From Bos javanicus (Eukaryota > Chordata > Mammalia > Artiodactyla > Bovidae): a stretch of 64,000 nucleotides of DNA. The notes under the pieces were generated by a model that ran no database searches, was not told the DNA's origin, and was given only the letters and a program-made list of their open reading frames with translations. This document shows, one piece after another, positions 31,476 through 43,020 of the stretch. Every line of letters starts with the position of its first letter. Within the stretch, counting starts at the first letter, position 1. Location: the NCBI RefSeq assembly GCF_032452875.1, contig NC_083869.1, forward strand, positions 122,952,001 through 123,016,000. The letters are read 5' to 3'. Position numbers and translations under genes: made by a program.

Positions 31476-32200
31476 TCTTTCCCAGAACCTCCCTCTGGGG
31501 GTACCCAGAGGTGAACCATCCAACAAGCCCCAATTCAGGAGGAGTGTTGGACACTGGGACTCAGATGGTGGGTGGGCAGCCATGTGCCTGGCCCAGCCCA
31601 GAACACATTCTTCAGTGGGGGAGGGAGAGTGAACAAGGCCCCGGCCTCTTTGAGAGCAGCTCAGAGTCTCTGCCTCCATCAGGCCCTGCCTCTGGCTTGA
31701 CCTCCTGCTTCCTTCCTTGTCAGATGCACCCCCACCCCTCCACCCAGCCAGGTTTGACTCCTGCTGAGGCACCCACCCCAACCTTCCCCTGACTTCCACT
31801 CAGACACACCCCTGCAGCCACCTTCAGGGTCTTCTCCTCTGTCACCCCAGATGACACCCCCATCTCAGGGGGTGTGAAGAGGGTGGCAGCCCCCTCCTCA
31901 GGCTCTTTTAGCCAGTGTGAAGGGGGTGCTGCTTCTGCTTCTATCAAAGGCAATGGCCCCCTTAATAGAGGTCCTTGTTTGTACGCTCTCTTGCTTCTCC
32001 CACTGAATGGCTTCTACTGCTTTAAGCATATAAAAACAGACATGGCTGAGACAGGGCAGAGAAAATCAATATGCAATAAAAGTTAATATGAGAACCAATG
32101 TGTTGTCTCAATCACAGATGGAATGAGAAAGTGTCTGAGGACTGAGATGGGCCAGTGACACACTTAAGGGCCAGTGAGCCTGGGGGAAACACAGCCTTAG
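31476..32200. other. Unique sequence
   Basis: No repeat recognised. The overlapping long frames at 31413-31799 (-) and 31511-31792 (+) lack motifs. Confidence 0.4.
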
Positions 32201-32325
32201 GGGTGTGGGTGAGGGGTGGAGTGTGTAGGGGTGTGGGTGGGGGGTGGAGGTGTGTGTGGTTAAGGGTTGGGGTGGAGATAGGTGTGGGGGGGCGATGGGG
32301 GTGGGTATGTATATAGAGGGGTGGA
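32201..32325 (+). repeat. G/T-rich low-complexity tract
   Basis: Loose repetition of gtgtgggtgggggg-like words over about 125 bp. Many G runs make it a G-quadruplex candidate. Confidence 0.75.
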
Positions 32326-32489
32326 GAGTGGGCTCACTGCCCTCTGGGTTCAGGGTCTCCTTAGGAGCCCCTCACAAACCAAGGCAGTGATGGAAGGAGC
32401 TTGACTAGAAGCCCACGCGCCCCCAGCACCTGTCTCAGTGCGCTCACTCATCTGGTCAGTAGGCATCCACTGAGCACCTGCCCTGCACC

Positions 32490-32745
32490 AGGCCCCACAG
32501 CACGATGGTCAGGAGCGTGAGCTCTGGGGTCTGACTCCTGGGCTCGCATCTCCTCTCTGCCACTTGCCGACTGTGTGTCCCAGGGCAAGTGACTCAGCCT
32601 CTCTGTAACTCAGTTTTCTCATTTGTAAATGAAAAAAGGGATGTTAGTATTAGTACTTATCTTACAGAAATGTGATAAGAATTGAGAGAGATGATTCATG
32701 CAAACAGCTCAGATCCATGTCCGTGCATGGTGAGGTCTTGATACA
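32490..32745 (+). mobile_element. MIR SINE remnant
   Basis: 'gtgagctctggggtctgact', 'ggcaagtgactcagcctctc', 'ctcatttgtaaatgaaaaaa' and 'gagagagatgattcatgcaa' give the sense MIR, well preserved. Confidence 0.8.
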
Positions 32746-32759
32746 TTTAGCAATTTTTC

Positions 32760-32970
32760 CTATTGCACCAGGCTCTGCATTGACCTGGGCACCATCAGTC
32801 TTCCCCCTCATGGAGAACACCTGTGAGGTAGGGACCGTCAACTCCACTCTAACAGGTGAATAAACTGCAATTTCAGAAACTTGGAAAGGTTGGATAGGTT
32901 AACTGTCTTACTCAGGGCCACAGCTCATCAGTGTCAGAGAAGGGACTCGAGTCCAAGTCTGTCTGTATCA
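32760..32970 (-). mobile_element. MIR SINE remnant
   Basis: 'aacaggtgaataaactgcaa', 'tactcagggccacagctcat' and 'gggactcgagtccaagtctg' give the antisense MIR, tail to tail with the previous copy. Confidence 0.65.
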
Positions 32971-33500
32971 GTTACAATTGTGTTTGACTTCACGTAATGG
33001 AAACTCTGTCTAATAGTGGCTCAAGAAAACAGTGGTTTGTTTTTTTCACCTGAAAAGAGGTCTAGATGTGGGTGACCACTGGCCCGGGTTCAGGTGTTCA
33101 TGATGCCATGCAAGACTCAGGTTTTTTCTGCTCTGCCTTCTTTAGTATATGAGGCTTCTTGTCCTTGGGTTGGTAGCCTCATAGTCATGAAATGGCTGCT
33201 GTAGCTCCAGCCAGACATCATGTCTGGATAGCAGGCAGCAGAAATAATTTGGGCACAGCAAAAGAATTGTGTCAGCTGAGTCTGTCTCTTTTATTTAGAA
33301 AAAGAAATCTGTGCTAGAAGCCTCATGCAAGATAGATTTGCTTGTATTTCATTAGGTGGAACGTAGCAACTCCTAGAATAATCACTGGCCAAGGAGATGA
33401 AATTACCTCTGGTTTAGGCGACTAAAAACCACTCCCAAGAGGTGAGTTGGGAATACCTTTTCTGGTAACAGGGGATCCCCACCATTGATGGCCACAGCCT
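32970..33500. mobile_element. Old mammalian interspersed repeat (unnamed)
   Basis: 'taatagtggctcaagaaaac', 'catagtcatgaaatggctgc' and 'aatcactggccaaggagatg' occur in this order in a common old mammalian repeat that I cannot name with confidence. Confidence 0.4.
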
Positions 33501-33705
33501 GAACAGACGTTCAGTGAGTGACGAATGGGGTCAGACACACAGTCTGACCACTGGGACACATGGCACCTCTGTGGTCTGCAGCCTGAAGTTTCTACCCCTC
33601 CATCAATGTCACCAAAGCCCCAGATTGGTCAGGCCTAAAACCGATTCTCGGGCTGCAGAGGTGAGACGTGCCCCATCCTTAGTTTGCTCCGAGTCATTTG
33701 GGGGG

Positions 33706-34063
33706 TTGTTGTTGTTCAGTCGCGCAGACATGTCTGACATTTTGTGACCCCGTGGACTACAGCATGGCAGGCTCCCCTGTCTTTCACCATCTTCCGGATC
33801 TTGCTCAGAGTCTTGTCCATTGAGTCGGCGATGCCATCCAACCATCTCATCCTCTGTCATCCCCTTCTCCTCCTGCCTTCAATCTTTCCCAGGATCAGGG
33901 TATATTCCAGTGAGTTGGTCTCTTCGCAGTAGGTGGCCAAAGTATTGGAGCTTGGGCCTCAGCATCAGTCCCTCCAGTGAATATTCAGGACTGATTTCCT
34001 TTAGAATTGACTGGTTTGATCTCCTTACAGTCCAAGGGACTCTCAAGAGTCTTCTCCAACACC
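33706..34063 (-). mobile_element. BovB 3'-end fragment, left part
   Basis: Antisense BovB from 'gttgttgttcagtcgcgcag' to the TSD gagtcttctccaacacc (34047-34063). It continues at 34830 after an L1 insertion. The full fragment would be about 440 bp, the longest BovB tail here apart from the 62 kb copy. Confidence 0.92.
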
Positions 34064-34829
34064 GAAAAGGGAACCCTCTTACACTGCTGGTGGGAATTCA
34101 AACTAGTACAGCCACTATGGAGAACAGTGTGGAGATTCCTTTAAAAACTGGAAATAGAACTGCCTTATGACCCAGCAATCCCACTGCTGGGCATACACAC
34201 TGAGGAAACCAGAAGGGAAAGAGACACGTGTACCCCAATGTTCATCGCAGCACTGTTTATAATAGCCAGGACATGGAAGCAACCTAGATGTCCATCAGCA
34301 GATGAATGGATAAGAAAGCAGTGGTACATATACACAATGGAGTATTACTCAGCCATTAAAAAGAATACATTTGAATCAGTTCTAATGAGGTGGATGAAAC
34401 TGGAGCCTATTATACAGAGTGAAGTAAGCCAGAAGGAAAAACACCAATACAGTATACTAACGCATATATATGGAATTTAGAAAGATGGTAACAATAACCC
34501 TGTGTACGAGACGGCAAAAGAGACACTGATCTATAGAACAGTCTTATGGACTCTATGGGAGAGGGAGAGGGCGGGAAGATTTGGGAGAATGGCATTGAAA
34601 CATGTAAAATATCATGTATGAAACGAGATGCCAGTCCAGGTTCGATGCACGATACTGGATGCTTGGGGCTAGTGCACTGGGACGACCCAGAGGGATGGTA
34701 TGGGGAGGGAGGAGGGAGGAGGGTTCAGGATGGGGAACACATGTATACCTGTGGCGGATTCATTTTGATATTTGGCAAAACTAATACAATTATGTAAAGT
34801 TTAAAAATAAAATTAAAAAAAAAAAAAAG
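34064..34829 (+). mobile_element. Young-looking 5'-truncated L1 (bovine L1 type) with 17-bp TSD
   Basis: Last part of ORF2 and the 3' UTR: 'ctcttacactgctggtggga', 'acacaatggagtattactca', the G-rich gggagggaggagggaggagg near 34704, then 'caaaactaatacaattatgt' and a terminal A tract (34815-34828). Flanked by perfect TSDs gagtcttctccaacacc (34047-34063 and 34830-34846). Near-consensus sequence and an intact TSD suggest recent insertion. The + frame 34238-34480 is ORF2 remnant. Confidence 0.93.
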
Positions 34830-34909
34830 GAGTCTTCTCCAACACCACAGTTCAAAAGCATCAATTCTTCGATGCTTAGCTTCCTTTATAGTCCAACTCT
34901 CATCCAAGA
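34830..34909 (-). mobile_element. BovB 3'-end fragment, right part
   Basis: Continues the interrupted BovB: 'cagttcaaaagcatcaattc' and 'cctttatagtccaactctca'. Ends near 34909 where unique sequence starts. Confidence 0.88.
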
Positions 34910-34939
34910 TGGACAATTGGGTTGTTCCATTCTGGGAGG

Positions 34940-35340
34940 TCAGTTGCATGAAGACAGGCATGTGGGGCTGGGGGAGCTCAGGGAAGGCCTCCCTGGGAAG
35001 GGCCATCTCTGCAGAGACCTGGAGGCCCTGGGGAAAGTGCCAGTGAAGGGGGGCTCTCAGGGCAGAGGGACAAGCTTGTGCAAAGTTCCAGGAGAGATAA
35101 GTGAGAGACACGTGTTAGCAGGATGTCAAGTGGGTCCCTTGGCCCAGGCAGATAATGGGGGTTGGGAGTGACCAAGGATTGAGAAGATGGAGGAGGTAGT
35201 GGGGGCTGGATCCCAAGGGACCTCAGGAGCCACGTGAAGGGATTTGACCTTGACCCTGAGTGCAGTGCGAGCCCTGGGGAACAGGAAGCCCTGCAGAAAT
35301 CTAGTGGGGTGTGCATTTTAGAAAGATCCTGAGGCTGCTG
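34940..35340 (+). mobile_element. Old mammalian repeat (same unnamed family as 7060)
   Basis: 'gggaaggcctccctgggaag', 'gagggacaagcttgtgcaaa', 'ggtagtgggggctggatccc' and 'gaagggatttgaccttgacc' fall in the family's order. Confidence 0.5.
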
Positions 35341-35460
35341 TCTGGAGGGTGGGTTGTGATGGGGAGGGGTGGTGAGGAGGGTGGCCTGCAGGGGAGAAAA
35401 TGAAGTAATCAGTAGGGGTTTTGTGCTAATACTTCATTACTTAAGGGTCCTAAATGCTTT

Positions 35461-35650
35461 GAAGAATCTGCCTGCAATGCAGGAGACCTGGGTTCGATCC
35501 CTTGGTTGGGAAGATCCCCGGGAGAAGGGAATGGCTACCCACTCTAGTATTCTTGCCTGGAGAATTCCATGGACCGAGGATCCTGGCCTGCTACAGTCCA
35601 TGGGGTGGCAAAAAGTCGAACACGATTGAGTGACTAATACTTTCACTTTC
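35461..35650 (+). mobile_element. Bov-tA SINE, 5' truncated
   Basis: 'gaagaatctgcctgcaatgc' to 'cgattgagtgactaatactt', lacking the first 25 or so bases of the head. Confidence 0.92.
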
Positions 35651-35652
35651 TC

Positions 35653-37899
35653 TGTGGGCGTTTAACACAGATTTACAGGGACAGTTTAGGTTCATACAAC
35701 TAGTTATGATGCATTAAGTAACCAATTCCAGTTGGTTCTCATAGGCAATGTTCTTGAGGCATAAAAAGAGACCACTGTGAACTTGAATTTCCCTCATGTT
35801 AAGCCCTGAAGGGAGTGTGGGGGGCGTCACTCATCTCATGCAAATGGAGCATCCCCTTGGGGACAGTGGAGTTACCCCCGGGTCGTTATTTAATCAGATA
35901 CAGACTCTGGTGCTGAAGATGCCACTGGGTGGTGGGCAGGTCTGGAGCAGCTGGAGAGCAGACCCCTGGGGCAACGGGCCTGGTGGAAGCACCCAGGACA
36001 GGAGTCTGGAGCCCAGGTTCTGGTCTGAGGCTTGGTGCTGCCTGGCTGGTGACTTTGGGGTGCTTGCTCCATCTCTGCGCACTTTAGACTCCAGAGCTCA
36101 GAACCAGGAGGCTGAGGGCTGGTGGCCTGGACTCCCTGCCGGCTCTGACGTTCGGCGGATCTGGTCCCCCTGAGTGCTTGGGGATGATGACCACTCAGTT
36201 CCCATCAGCTGACGGATGCGATGGCTGTGACTTTGTGATTCATCTTGCTGTCACACACATGCACACACACACCTTGTGGTCCTGGGGTCTTTGCTTTCAT
36301 GATTCTGAAAGGGCCACAGTTCCTGGTGACCCTTTAAGGCCTCACCTCCCTCCAAGTGGGGTTCAGCCCAAGCTGCAGTGAAGTTTGGACAGAAGAGAAA
36401 CACAGGCAGCAAGACTCAGGCCTGCGCTGGAGGAGCCAGTGGTCCTGGAGGAGCCAGTGGTCCTGGACAAGAGATGCCAGAGCCACGGTGGATGCCAAGA
36501 CCTGGGGGGAAGAGGTCTTGGGGTCGCCTGCTCAAACTTCCTTGATTTCCAGTGGGGACTCTGCACAAAGTCATGCAGCCTCCAGGTGACACGTGAGAGA
36601 GCAGGAGCTGTCGCCACCCAGGAGAGGAGTGACTCTTAGAATGGCCTGAGGGTGTCGGTCTGGCTCCTGCCAGCGTCTCCCTCTCCCAATCCTTGGCTGC
36701 CTGCACCTCCACCCCATTCCCTGGTGTTCCCTGTGGCTTCCTCCCATGGTGTTGATACCTGATTGTGCCCAAGAGTCCTGGGAAAGGCAAGTGCAGGACA
36801 GCCAGGCCCTGGAGTCTGAGAAGGAAGGCTCATAGAACGGGCTTGGTCTGAGTAGCTGGCAGGTCAGATGTGCCAGGGAACTGACAGCCCCTGGCAGCAG
36901 CTCTCAACCAGCGACTCTCTAGGGTCGGGGTGTAAATGCCTCAGCTCCCTCGCCCTTCAGTTGGGATTGTCCTTAAGCTGTGTCTGACCATCTGCCAGGG
37001 GCCTCCGGGGACAAACACCAGGAACCTGCCATGACAGCTGGTTTAACTCCTGTCTCCCCCGTCTGAATTCCTTGTGTCTCTAGAAGAGCTGCCTCACCTC
37101 CCCTTTAAATACTTGCCACATATCCTCCTCTAAAGTGCTGCTTCTGGGGGACCCAATCTAGGACAGCAAAAACCAGACGAGGAACATAAGCACATGATGA
37201 TAAAGGCTGCAGAAGGCAGGGCGAGGGCTCAGGGGGCAGACGGGAGGGAGGGCTGTGTTTGAGACAGCGTTCCGGGTGGGCTCTCCTGAGTGTCGTATTG
37301 GAGTTGAGACCAGAACCAAGTGAGAAACTGAGACAGAGGGGATGCCGGGGCAGGGTGGGGGCGCTCTGGGCTGAAGGGAGAGTGAGGGATGGCTGTGGTG
37401 TGTCTGAGGAGGAGCCAGGGGCCCGGCAACTGGGACAGGTGGGCAGGGGAGACGGTGACAGGTGGGAGCCAGTACTGCTGGGCTCGTAGGCAGTGCCAGG
37501 GACCTGAGAGTCTAATCCTGGCCTGTGGAATGTAAGGGACTTGGGGGCATCCTCATCCAGAGGTGGGCTGCCTGGAGGAGAGTCCAGTCCCTACAACTGT
37601 GTCTCTGTCTCTGCCCCTCGGCTTCCCTGCATCCTCTGAGACTAGGTTTCCTCTGCTGAAAATGGAGGTAATACACCCCTGGCAGAGCTGTCATGAGAGT
37701 GAGAGGGGGTGCAGCACAGTGTCCCTGATCCCAGGCAGCGCCCGTGGGCACTGATGGCACAGGACTTGAGAGGTAGTGGAAGGGTCAAGTCCCTCAGACA
37801 TTCATGTACAGGTGATACCCACACGCCGGGGAAATGTCATCTCCCACACACGCTGCAGGAGCAAAGGACAGGGGATCAGGGCTCAGCGGGAAATGAGTG
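35653..37899. other. Unique sequence, 2.2 kb
   Basis: No well-supported repeat apart from an 18-bp duplication at 36427-36462 and a short CA run near 36252. 37255-37350 weakly resembles the family at 7060. Frames such as 35796-36173 and 36385-36639 have no recognisable domain. Confidence 0.4.
36427..36462. repeat. 18-bp tandem duplication
   Basis: Unit ctggaggagccagtggtc occurs twice without mismatch, followed by a partial third copy (ctgga). Multiple of three, but no real coding frame is supported. Confidence 0.9.
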
Positions 37900-38065
37900 C
37901 AAGTCCTACCTGCTCCTGGGACCACCCACTCAGTTCCCCGGGCCTCAGTTTCTCATTAGTAATGTAGCAGCATCATAGTTCCTCCTCGGAGGTATCACAT
38001 GGAGAATTACATAAGATCACGCACAGAAAGTAGGTAAAGCTACTTCTTGACATTTACCATGTGTA
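37900..38065 (+). mobile_element. MIR SINE remnant
   Basis: 'gcctcagtttctcattagta', 'cacatggagaattacataag' and the cacagaaagtaggtaaag stretch give the sense MIR. Confidence 0.6.
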
Positions 38066-38193
38066 GCTCCTGGAGAGCAGGGCTGTGTTCGCTCGTGCAT
38101 TGTCCCTCCTAGAGCATTGCCTGGCCAAATCACGTGCGCAGTGTTCTCAGCTGAGCCTGGGGGCCCCCTCCGGGCAAGGACAGAGCTGTGTTT
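38066..38193 (+). mobile_element. L2 LINE 3'-end fragment
   Basis: 'tcctggagagcagggctgtg' and 'cctcctagagcattgcctgg' follow the L2 3' end. Confidence 0.5.
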
Positions 38194-38205
38194 GAGTATC
38201 TCTGT

Positions 38206-38478
38206 TCAGTTCAGTTCAGTCGCTCAGTCATGTCCAACTCTTTGCGTCCCCATGGACTGCAGCACACCAGGCCTTCCTGTCCATCACCAACTCTTGGGGT
38301 TTACTCAAACTCATGTCCATTGAGTTGGTGATGCCATCCAACCATCTCATCCTCTGTCGTCCCCTTCTCCTCCTACCTTCAATCTTTCCCAGCACCAGGG
38401 TCTTTTCAAATGAGTGAGTTCTCTGCATCAGGTGGGCAAAGTATTGGAGTTTCAGCTTCAACTTCCAATGAATATTCA
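38206..38478 (-). mobile_element. BovB 3'-end fragment with 12-bp TSD
   Basis: Antisense BovB 3' end between perfect TSDs gagtatctctgt (38194-38205 and 38479-38490). On the minus strand, frame 38228-38461 reads the terminal ORF segment with GRQRMRWLDGITNSMDMSL. Near consensus. Confidence 0.95.
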
Positions 38479-39447
38479 GAGTATCTCTGTACTTCCTCCA
38501 ATTTCCAATCTTGCTCTTTCTGTGATTCTAACTATCCCTCCAACCTACTAGAGATGACCTGTGAACCACTGTAATCTTCATCTTGGGCCATCTGTCTTCC
38601 CAGGCTGCTCCATATTCTGACCACTGGGAAGATCTTCCTTCCTTGCTGTTTTTCAGGGATACTTCTGTATGGGCCTGAAAAACGGCAAAAGTCCCCTTCC
38701 ACACATGTCTAAGATATCTGGTACAACCATCTAGCAATCAGAATTTTGTTGCTCTCCGCCATTTGACTGGTCATCGGGAGCCTCATGTGGGGTCATCAGC
38801 GTGGGTGAAGGGAACTGGAGCAGTGAAGGAGCAGGTCCTGGGAGAGTAGGGACCATTTGCACCGGCAACCTACTTATGCTTTCCAGGTCTGCTGGAGCAT
38901 GAATTTGACACCATTTCCATTTGGTAATGACTTACTGTCATGCATGTCCAACTTCATGGCTCAGCGGATCAGATAACGCCTGTCTCACGATGGGATGCAA
39001 GTATCTTCTGGTCACCCGGTGCTCTGTGGAGGCTGTCTTTGGAAGAGTGCGAAGATTTACTCCAATACCCTGAAGGTCTGGGCTGCTGGGCCAGGCTCGG
39101 TAGCTACTCCATCTGTCACAGACAATTTGGGGAATCATTAGAGGCTTGATCACAAGGCCTTAGTCACACAGCAGTCTCGACTTTCTACAGGGTCCTTTTT
39201 GCCTTGGACCCTACTCGAAGACAGTAAAAATGTTTGGAGCAACACATGCTGCAGGTGTGGGATGTTGCTTCCAAGATCCAGAAAAGTCCACCAAATGTGT
39301 GTCTTTCTTGGTGAAAGGCAGTATGAGGAGAAGCAAGTTGTCTGTCCCTAGAGAGGCAGTATTCAAACATGCTCCACAGTATGGACCCAGGAACCTCATG
39401 TAGGGGTCAGGCCTCTGAACTGATGATGCGAAGTCCCACCATCTGCT

Positions 39448-39573
39448 TTGTGTGTGTGTTAGTCACTCAGTTATGTGTGACTCTTTGCATCCCCATGGAC
39501 TGTAGCCCACCAGGCTCCTCTGTCCATGGGATTCTCCAGGCAAGAATACTGGAGTGGGTTGCCATTTCCTTCT
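39448..39573 (-). mobile_element. Bov-A-type SINE fragment with TSD
   Basis: Antisense tail ('gttagtcactcagttatgtg' to 'ttgccatttccttct') between TSDs ccatctgct (39439-39447 and 39574-39582). It lacks the tRNA-like head. Confidence 0.9.
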
Positions 39574-39704
39574 CCATCTGCTATGTGTACGTCTTACTAA
39601 AGCTTCTAGGGTGCTGTCCACTCTCTGCCCAGTGGGTTTGATCTGCATGGTGTCATCAGTCAGGCAAGTCAGCACAGTATCGCATGACAGGCTGAGTCAT
39701 TGAG

Positions 39705-39742
39705 TCTAGTCTAGATCCATCCTTCTAGTCTAGCTCCATCCT
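39705..39742. repeat. 19-bp tandem duplication
   Basis: tctagtctagatccatcct followed by tctagtctagctccatcct, one mismatch. Lies inside the decayed pol. Confidence 0.88.
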
Positions 39743-40600
39743 AGCAGGAGAGCAGGTACAGCCCTGAGGCAAGACAGAGTCTCCTGCCGTCCCTGCTGAA
39801 TTAAAGCAAACGCCTTCTGGTAGTGGCCAGAACACCAGCTATATAAGGTGCCAGGAGGTAAGTGATTTTTCTCCTTTAGGAGAGATACCACATCTGGAAT
39901 AGCAGGTGCATTTGGAATAAGTTCATAATAGTTCATAACTCTTCACCAAGATCTATATGCCTTCTGCACGGGACACACAGGCAAGTCAATGGAAAAGGTA
40001 AAGAGCAGGACAGGAGTTCCCAACTCAATATCTTTTAGCATTATGGGGTCTCCAAGAAAGGGGAGATTACTTTTCCTAAACAAGAGCAGCATCTGCCATA
40101 AATGGCAAAGGAAGCTTGGGGAGAGCTGGCGGTTCAAGGTTCTTAGATTCATCTGAGTTCTCCTTCCAGTTCTCAGGATTCCTGTCTTTTTCAGTCAATC
40201 CCTTACTGATTTCACACATGGGATTTGCCAAGGCTATGAGTCAAGTTCAACTTCTATTGTAGTTTCTCATCAGCAGGACTGGATAGCAATGTGCTTTGGA
40301 TTGGATTTGGGACCTGGTTTTCAGCTGTGTCTTGCCTGTGATTATAAGAGGTAGGATGTTTCCTTAGGGTCTTCCTAAATCTCTGGTTCTCTGAGGATAT
40401 TTTGATCTGGGAGTTTAAAGTACTGAGCTTGTCATTTTCTTTCCAGAACAGTTAGAGGTAGCCGTCACACCCCATATTCTTGTCACTGAAACCAACACTT
40501 ATGGTCAAATGCAGGGGCCACTTGGTCTACCCAAGTCTTGCCTTCAACTGACATTGCATCTCAGGCAAACCTAAGGTTCATTTAGGAAAATGGAAACTCC

Positions 40601-41064
40601 AAGAGCAATTGCACAGAGAGGAGGGTCCTCTGTCATGGAAGGGTTGACAGGTGAAGGCACAGAAAGAGAAGGAAAGGGAAACCTGGGCTTAGGAAGTCAG
40701 GATCAGCTGCCAGCCAGGGCTGGGGGAACCCCAGGAGAAGAACTGCCCCTGCTGCTGCTCCTGGTGGCGACAGGACCACTGGGACTGCTGCTGGAGTCAC
40801 TGAAGTCCTTAAGAGCTGCTGGCCACCGACACGACAGAGGGAGAGATGAACAGGGTCTCTCGCCTCCGACTTCCCGGGCTTCTCCTGGCACTTCCCATTT
40901 TGTCTGAAGCTCACTAGGCCCAGTGTTCCAGAGAAGCTGGGAAATGCCACTTGCAGGCGTCCAGCTTCAAACAGATGGTGATCATTAAGGGGAGACCAAA
41001 GAGGTGAATGGATGAATGACCGGCACAGTGGCCCAGGACTTGACTTTTATACCAAGCAATCCAT
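40601..41064. other. Unclassified sequence right of the pol remnant
   Basis: Could be further retroviral internal sequence (minus strand) or unique DNA. The facing frames 40590-40907 (+) and 40633-40950 (-) show no clear motif. Confidence 0.35.
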
Positions 41065-41330
41065 TCACAAGTAGCTCTGTCATTTCCTAGCTGTGTGATG
41101 CTGAGAAAGACAGGTAACCTCTGGACACTCAGTTTCCCCATGAATAAAAGGGAATCATCACGACTGAGGCTTGGATTAAGTCAAGTATCAAAGTGTCCTT
41201 CGAAATGTCTGCCGTTCAGTGGGCACTTGCTGGGCAGTTCTTACTTCACCCTTAACTCACTCTCTGACCTTGAATGGGCATGTGGGTGTTTCAGGGCTAT
41301 GTTTTCTCATCCGTAAAAAGAGAGGGTTTG
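41065..41330 (+). mobile_element. MIR SINE remnant(s)
   Basis: 'cctagctgtgtgatgctgag', 'ctctggacactcagtttccc' and 'catgaataaaagggaatcat' give a sense MIR. A second partial piece ('tctctgaccttgaatgggca') follows. Confidence 0.65.
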
Positions 41331-41815
41331 GACTGAGGTTCGACTGATGTGCTATGGAACATCCCTTAAATGAAACCGACAGGTTGGGATGGGCAGGAGG
41401 GGCTGGGGAGGCTCTGCTTGTGTCTAAGTACTGTGAGCTGTGCGCTCCACTGGAGAATGTGCTCGAGTGCCAGACAGCTCACACTTCAGCCGTCTTAATG
41501 CTCCCAGTATTTCCTGCTAATCTCGCCCCCGGCAATGCTGACCTGGTCTCTATTCTCTTTGACGCATCCTGTTTCAGCCCTGCTTAGTTGACAGAAAAAT
41601 TGCCAAGGGCAGCCCTGTGCACCACAGTTGAAGGGGAAAAGGGAACTTCAAGTTAAACCCATGATGAAGATTAGATTTGAAGCTCCAGGGCCTTCCTAAG
41701 CGCCCGAGCTTTGAGAATCGTCCTGTTCTGCCTGCAATGATCAGTTTAAACCTTTTGGAACTCAGGTGTGTGTGGGGGGGAGGAGGTGTGGCAGAAGTGG
41801 GGTCCACAGGAAGCA
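41331..41815. other. Unique sequence
   Basis: No repeat or gene recognised. A short G run lies near 41773. Confidence 0.4.
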
Positions 41816-41950
41816 CTAGCTTGGTGATTAGCAGTGAAGAGCCTTTTGAGTTTTTGTTCTGCCACCTACTAGCCTACTAGCATTACTTAGGTTCTTTAAG
41901 ACTGACTTTCCTTCTTTGTAAAGTGGGATTAATAATGTCTACTGTAACTG
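41816..41950 (+). mobile_element. MIR SINE remnant
   Basis: 'gttctgccacctactagcct', 'aagactgactttccttcttt' and 'gtaaagtgggattaataatg' give the sense MIR. Confidence 0.7.
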
Positions 41951-42094
41951 ACACGATTTCTGTCACCTCGTCATTGTCTGCCCTCTCTGTGTTTAGTGAC
42001 CCTTTCTTTAGGAAACTAAGCCTCTTGCACTCCCCAGTCCATGGGCCATGAGATTCAGACAGGATTACTAATGACAGCCTCCAACCTACCTCCT

Positions 42095-42420
42095 GTCCTT
42101 AGAGATAGCTAATGCCCCAGCCAGACCAATTCTAGTATCCCAACTTCTGGAAACAGTGACTGGTCCGAAGCATGGGCCTGTGACCCAAATGAGGCCAATC
42201 AGAATCCTTGCTAGGATTTGATATCTGGCCCCCGGGGGGGGACTAGCTCCTTCCTCTCTATGGCGTTCCGGAGGGGGTGATGCAAGCTTGGAGCTGTTGA
42301 TGGTTATGTCTCCTTCCTTCCCTCCCCTCTCCGTGAAGAATTCCAGCAGTGAAGGGAGAGAAAGGTCCATCCAACTCCCATCACAGACAGAGAGAAGGAC
42401 AATTAAGACATGTTAGTAGG
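42095..42420. mobile_element. Possible old LTR-type repeat
   Basis: 'gtgacccaaatgaggccaat', 'cagaatccttgctaggattt' and 'gatgcaagcttggagctgtt' occur in this order in old mammalian LTR-like repeats. Assignment is tentative. Confidence 0.35.
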
Positions 42421-42919
42421 AAAAAAGAGATCCAGTGTTCTTATGAAAGCCCCTGGATCCAGCCACGCCTGAAGCAAGTCTGTCTCTGTTCATCCCAGTT
42501 CTGTGGGACACAATTCCCTCTTTAGTTTGAGCCCCTTGGATTTCATCTCTGACAAAAGAGTCTTAGTGAACAGATTTACTTATCTGTAATATGTTTGGGG
42601 TTAAATAAGATAGCTGAAGTAAAGGGGCTCAGGAGAGTGCTTCAGGACACCAGCTTTTATAACTGCCCTCATCAGTCATTCCTGTGTCTCTCTCTGGAGC
42701 ACAAGATTATAACTGCACTGGCCATGTGTCAGCCTGGCCTCCCTGGTGTCCTGCTGCTGACATCATGCATCCTCATCAGAATGGTCCCAGCAGTTCCATG
42801 CCAGGATGCACAGCCCCCCTCAAATCCTGGATGGTGCCCGGGCTGACAGCTGTGGTCAGAACCAACCAACCGGGGTCTTTCGGCTCCTCCTCTTGCCTCA
42901 AACGGATGAAGCTCAGAGA
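42421..42919. other. Unique sequence with a MIR trace
   Basis: 42560-42640 resembles the MIR 3' half ('aagatagctgaagtaaaggg'). The rest is unrecognised. Confidence 0.35.
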
Positions 42920-43020
42920 GTGAGTTATGGTCCTTCGGGACTAACTCACTTGTTCTTCAGAAGGCCCAGAGAGGGCAAGAGACTTGGCCAGGGTCACACA
43001 GTAAGGCAGGGGCACAGTCA
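42920..43020 (-). mobile_element. MIR fragment
   Basis: 'gagagggcaagagacttggc' followed by cagggtcacacagtaagg is the antisense MIR core. Confidence 0.65.

Larger units (their letters stand above)
38491..40600 (-). pseudogene. Decayed endogenous retrovirus pol (RT/connection/RNase H)
   Basis: Read on the minus strand, translated stretches follow retroviral pol order. A candidate reverse-transcriptase region lies near 39.8 kb. The region after the palm is near 39.2-39.4 kb, the connection near 38.95-39.15 kb, and an RNase H-like piece with an SSQW motif at about 38.65 kb. Frames are short and shifted (38528-38737, 38938-39153, 39185-39370, 39211-39399). A SINE (39448-39573) interrupts it. I see no LTR pair, so extent and class (possibly class I) are uncertain. 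It cannot encode a working protein. Confidence 0.55.
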
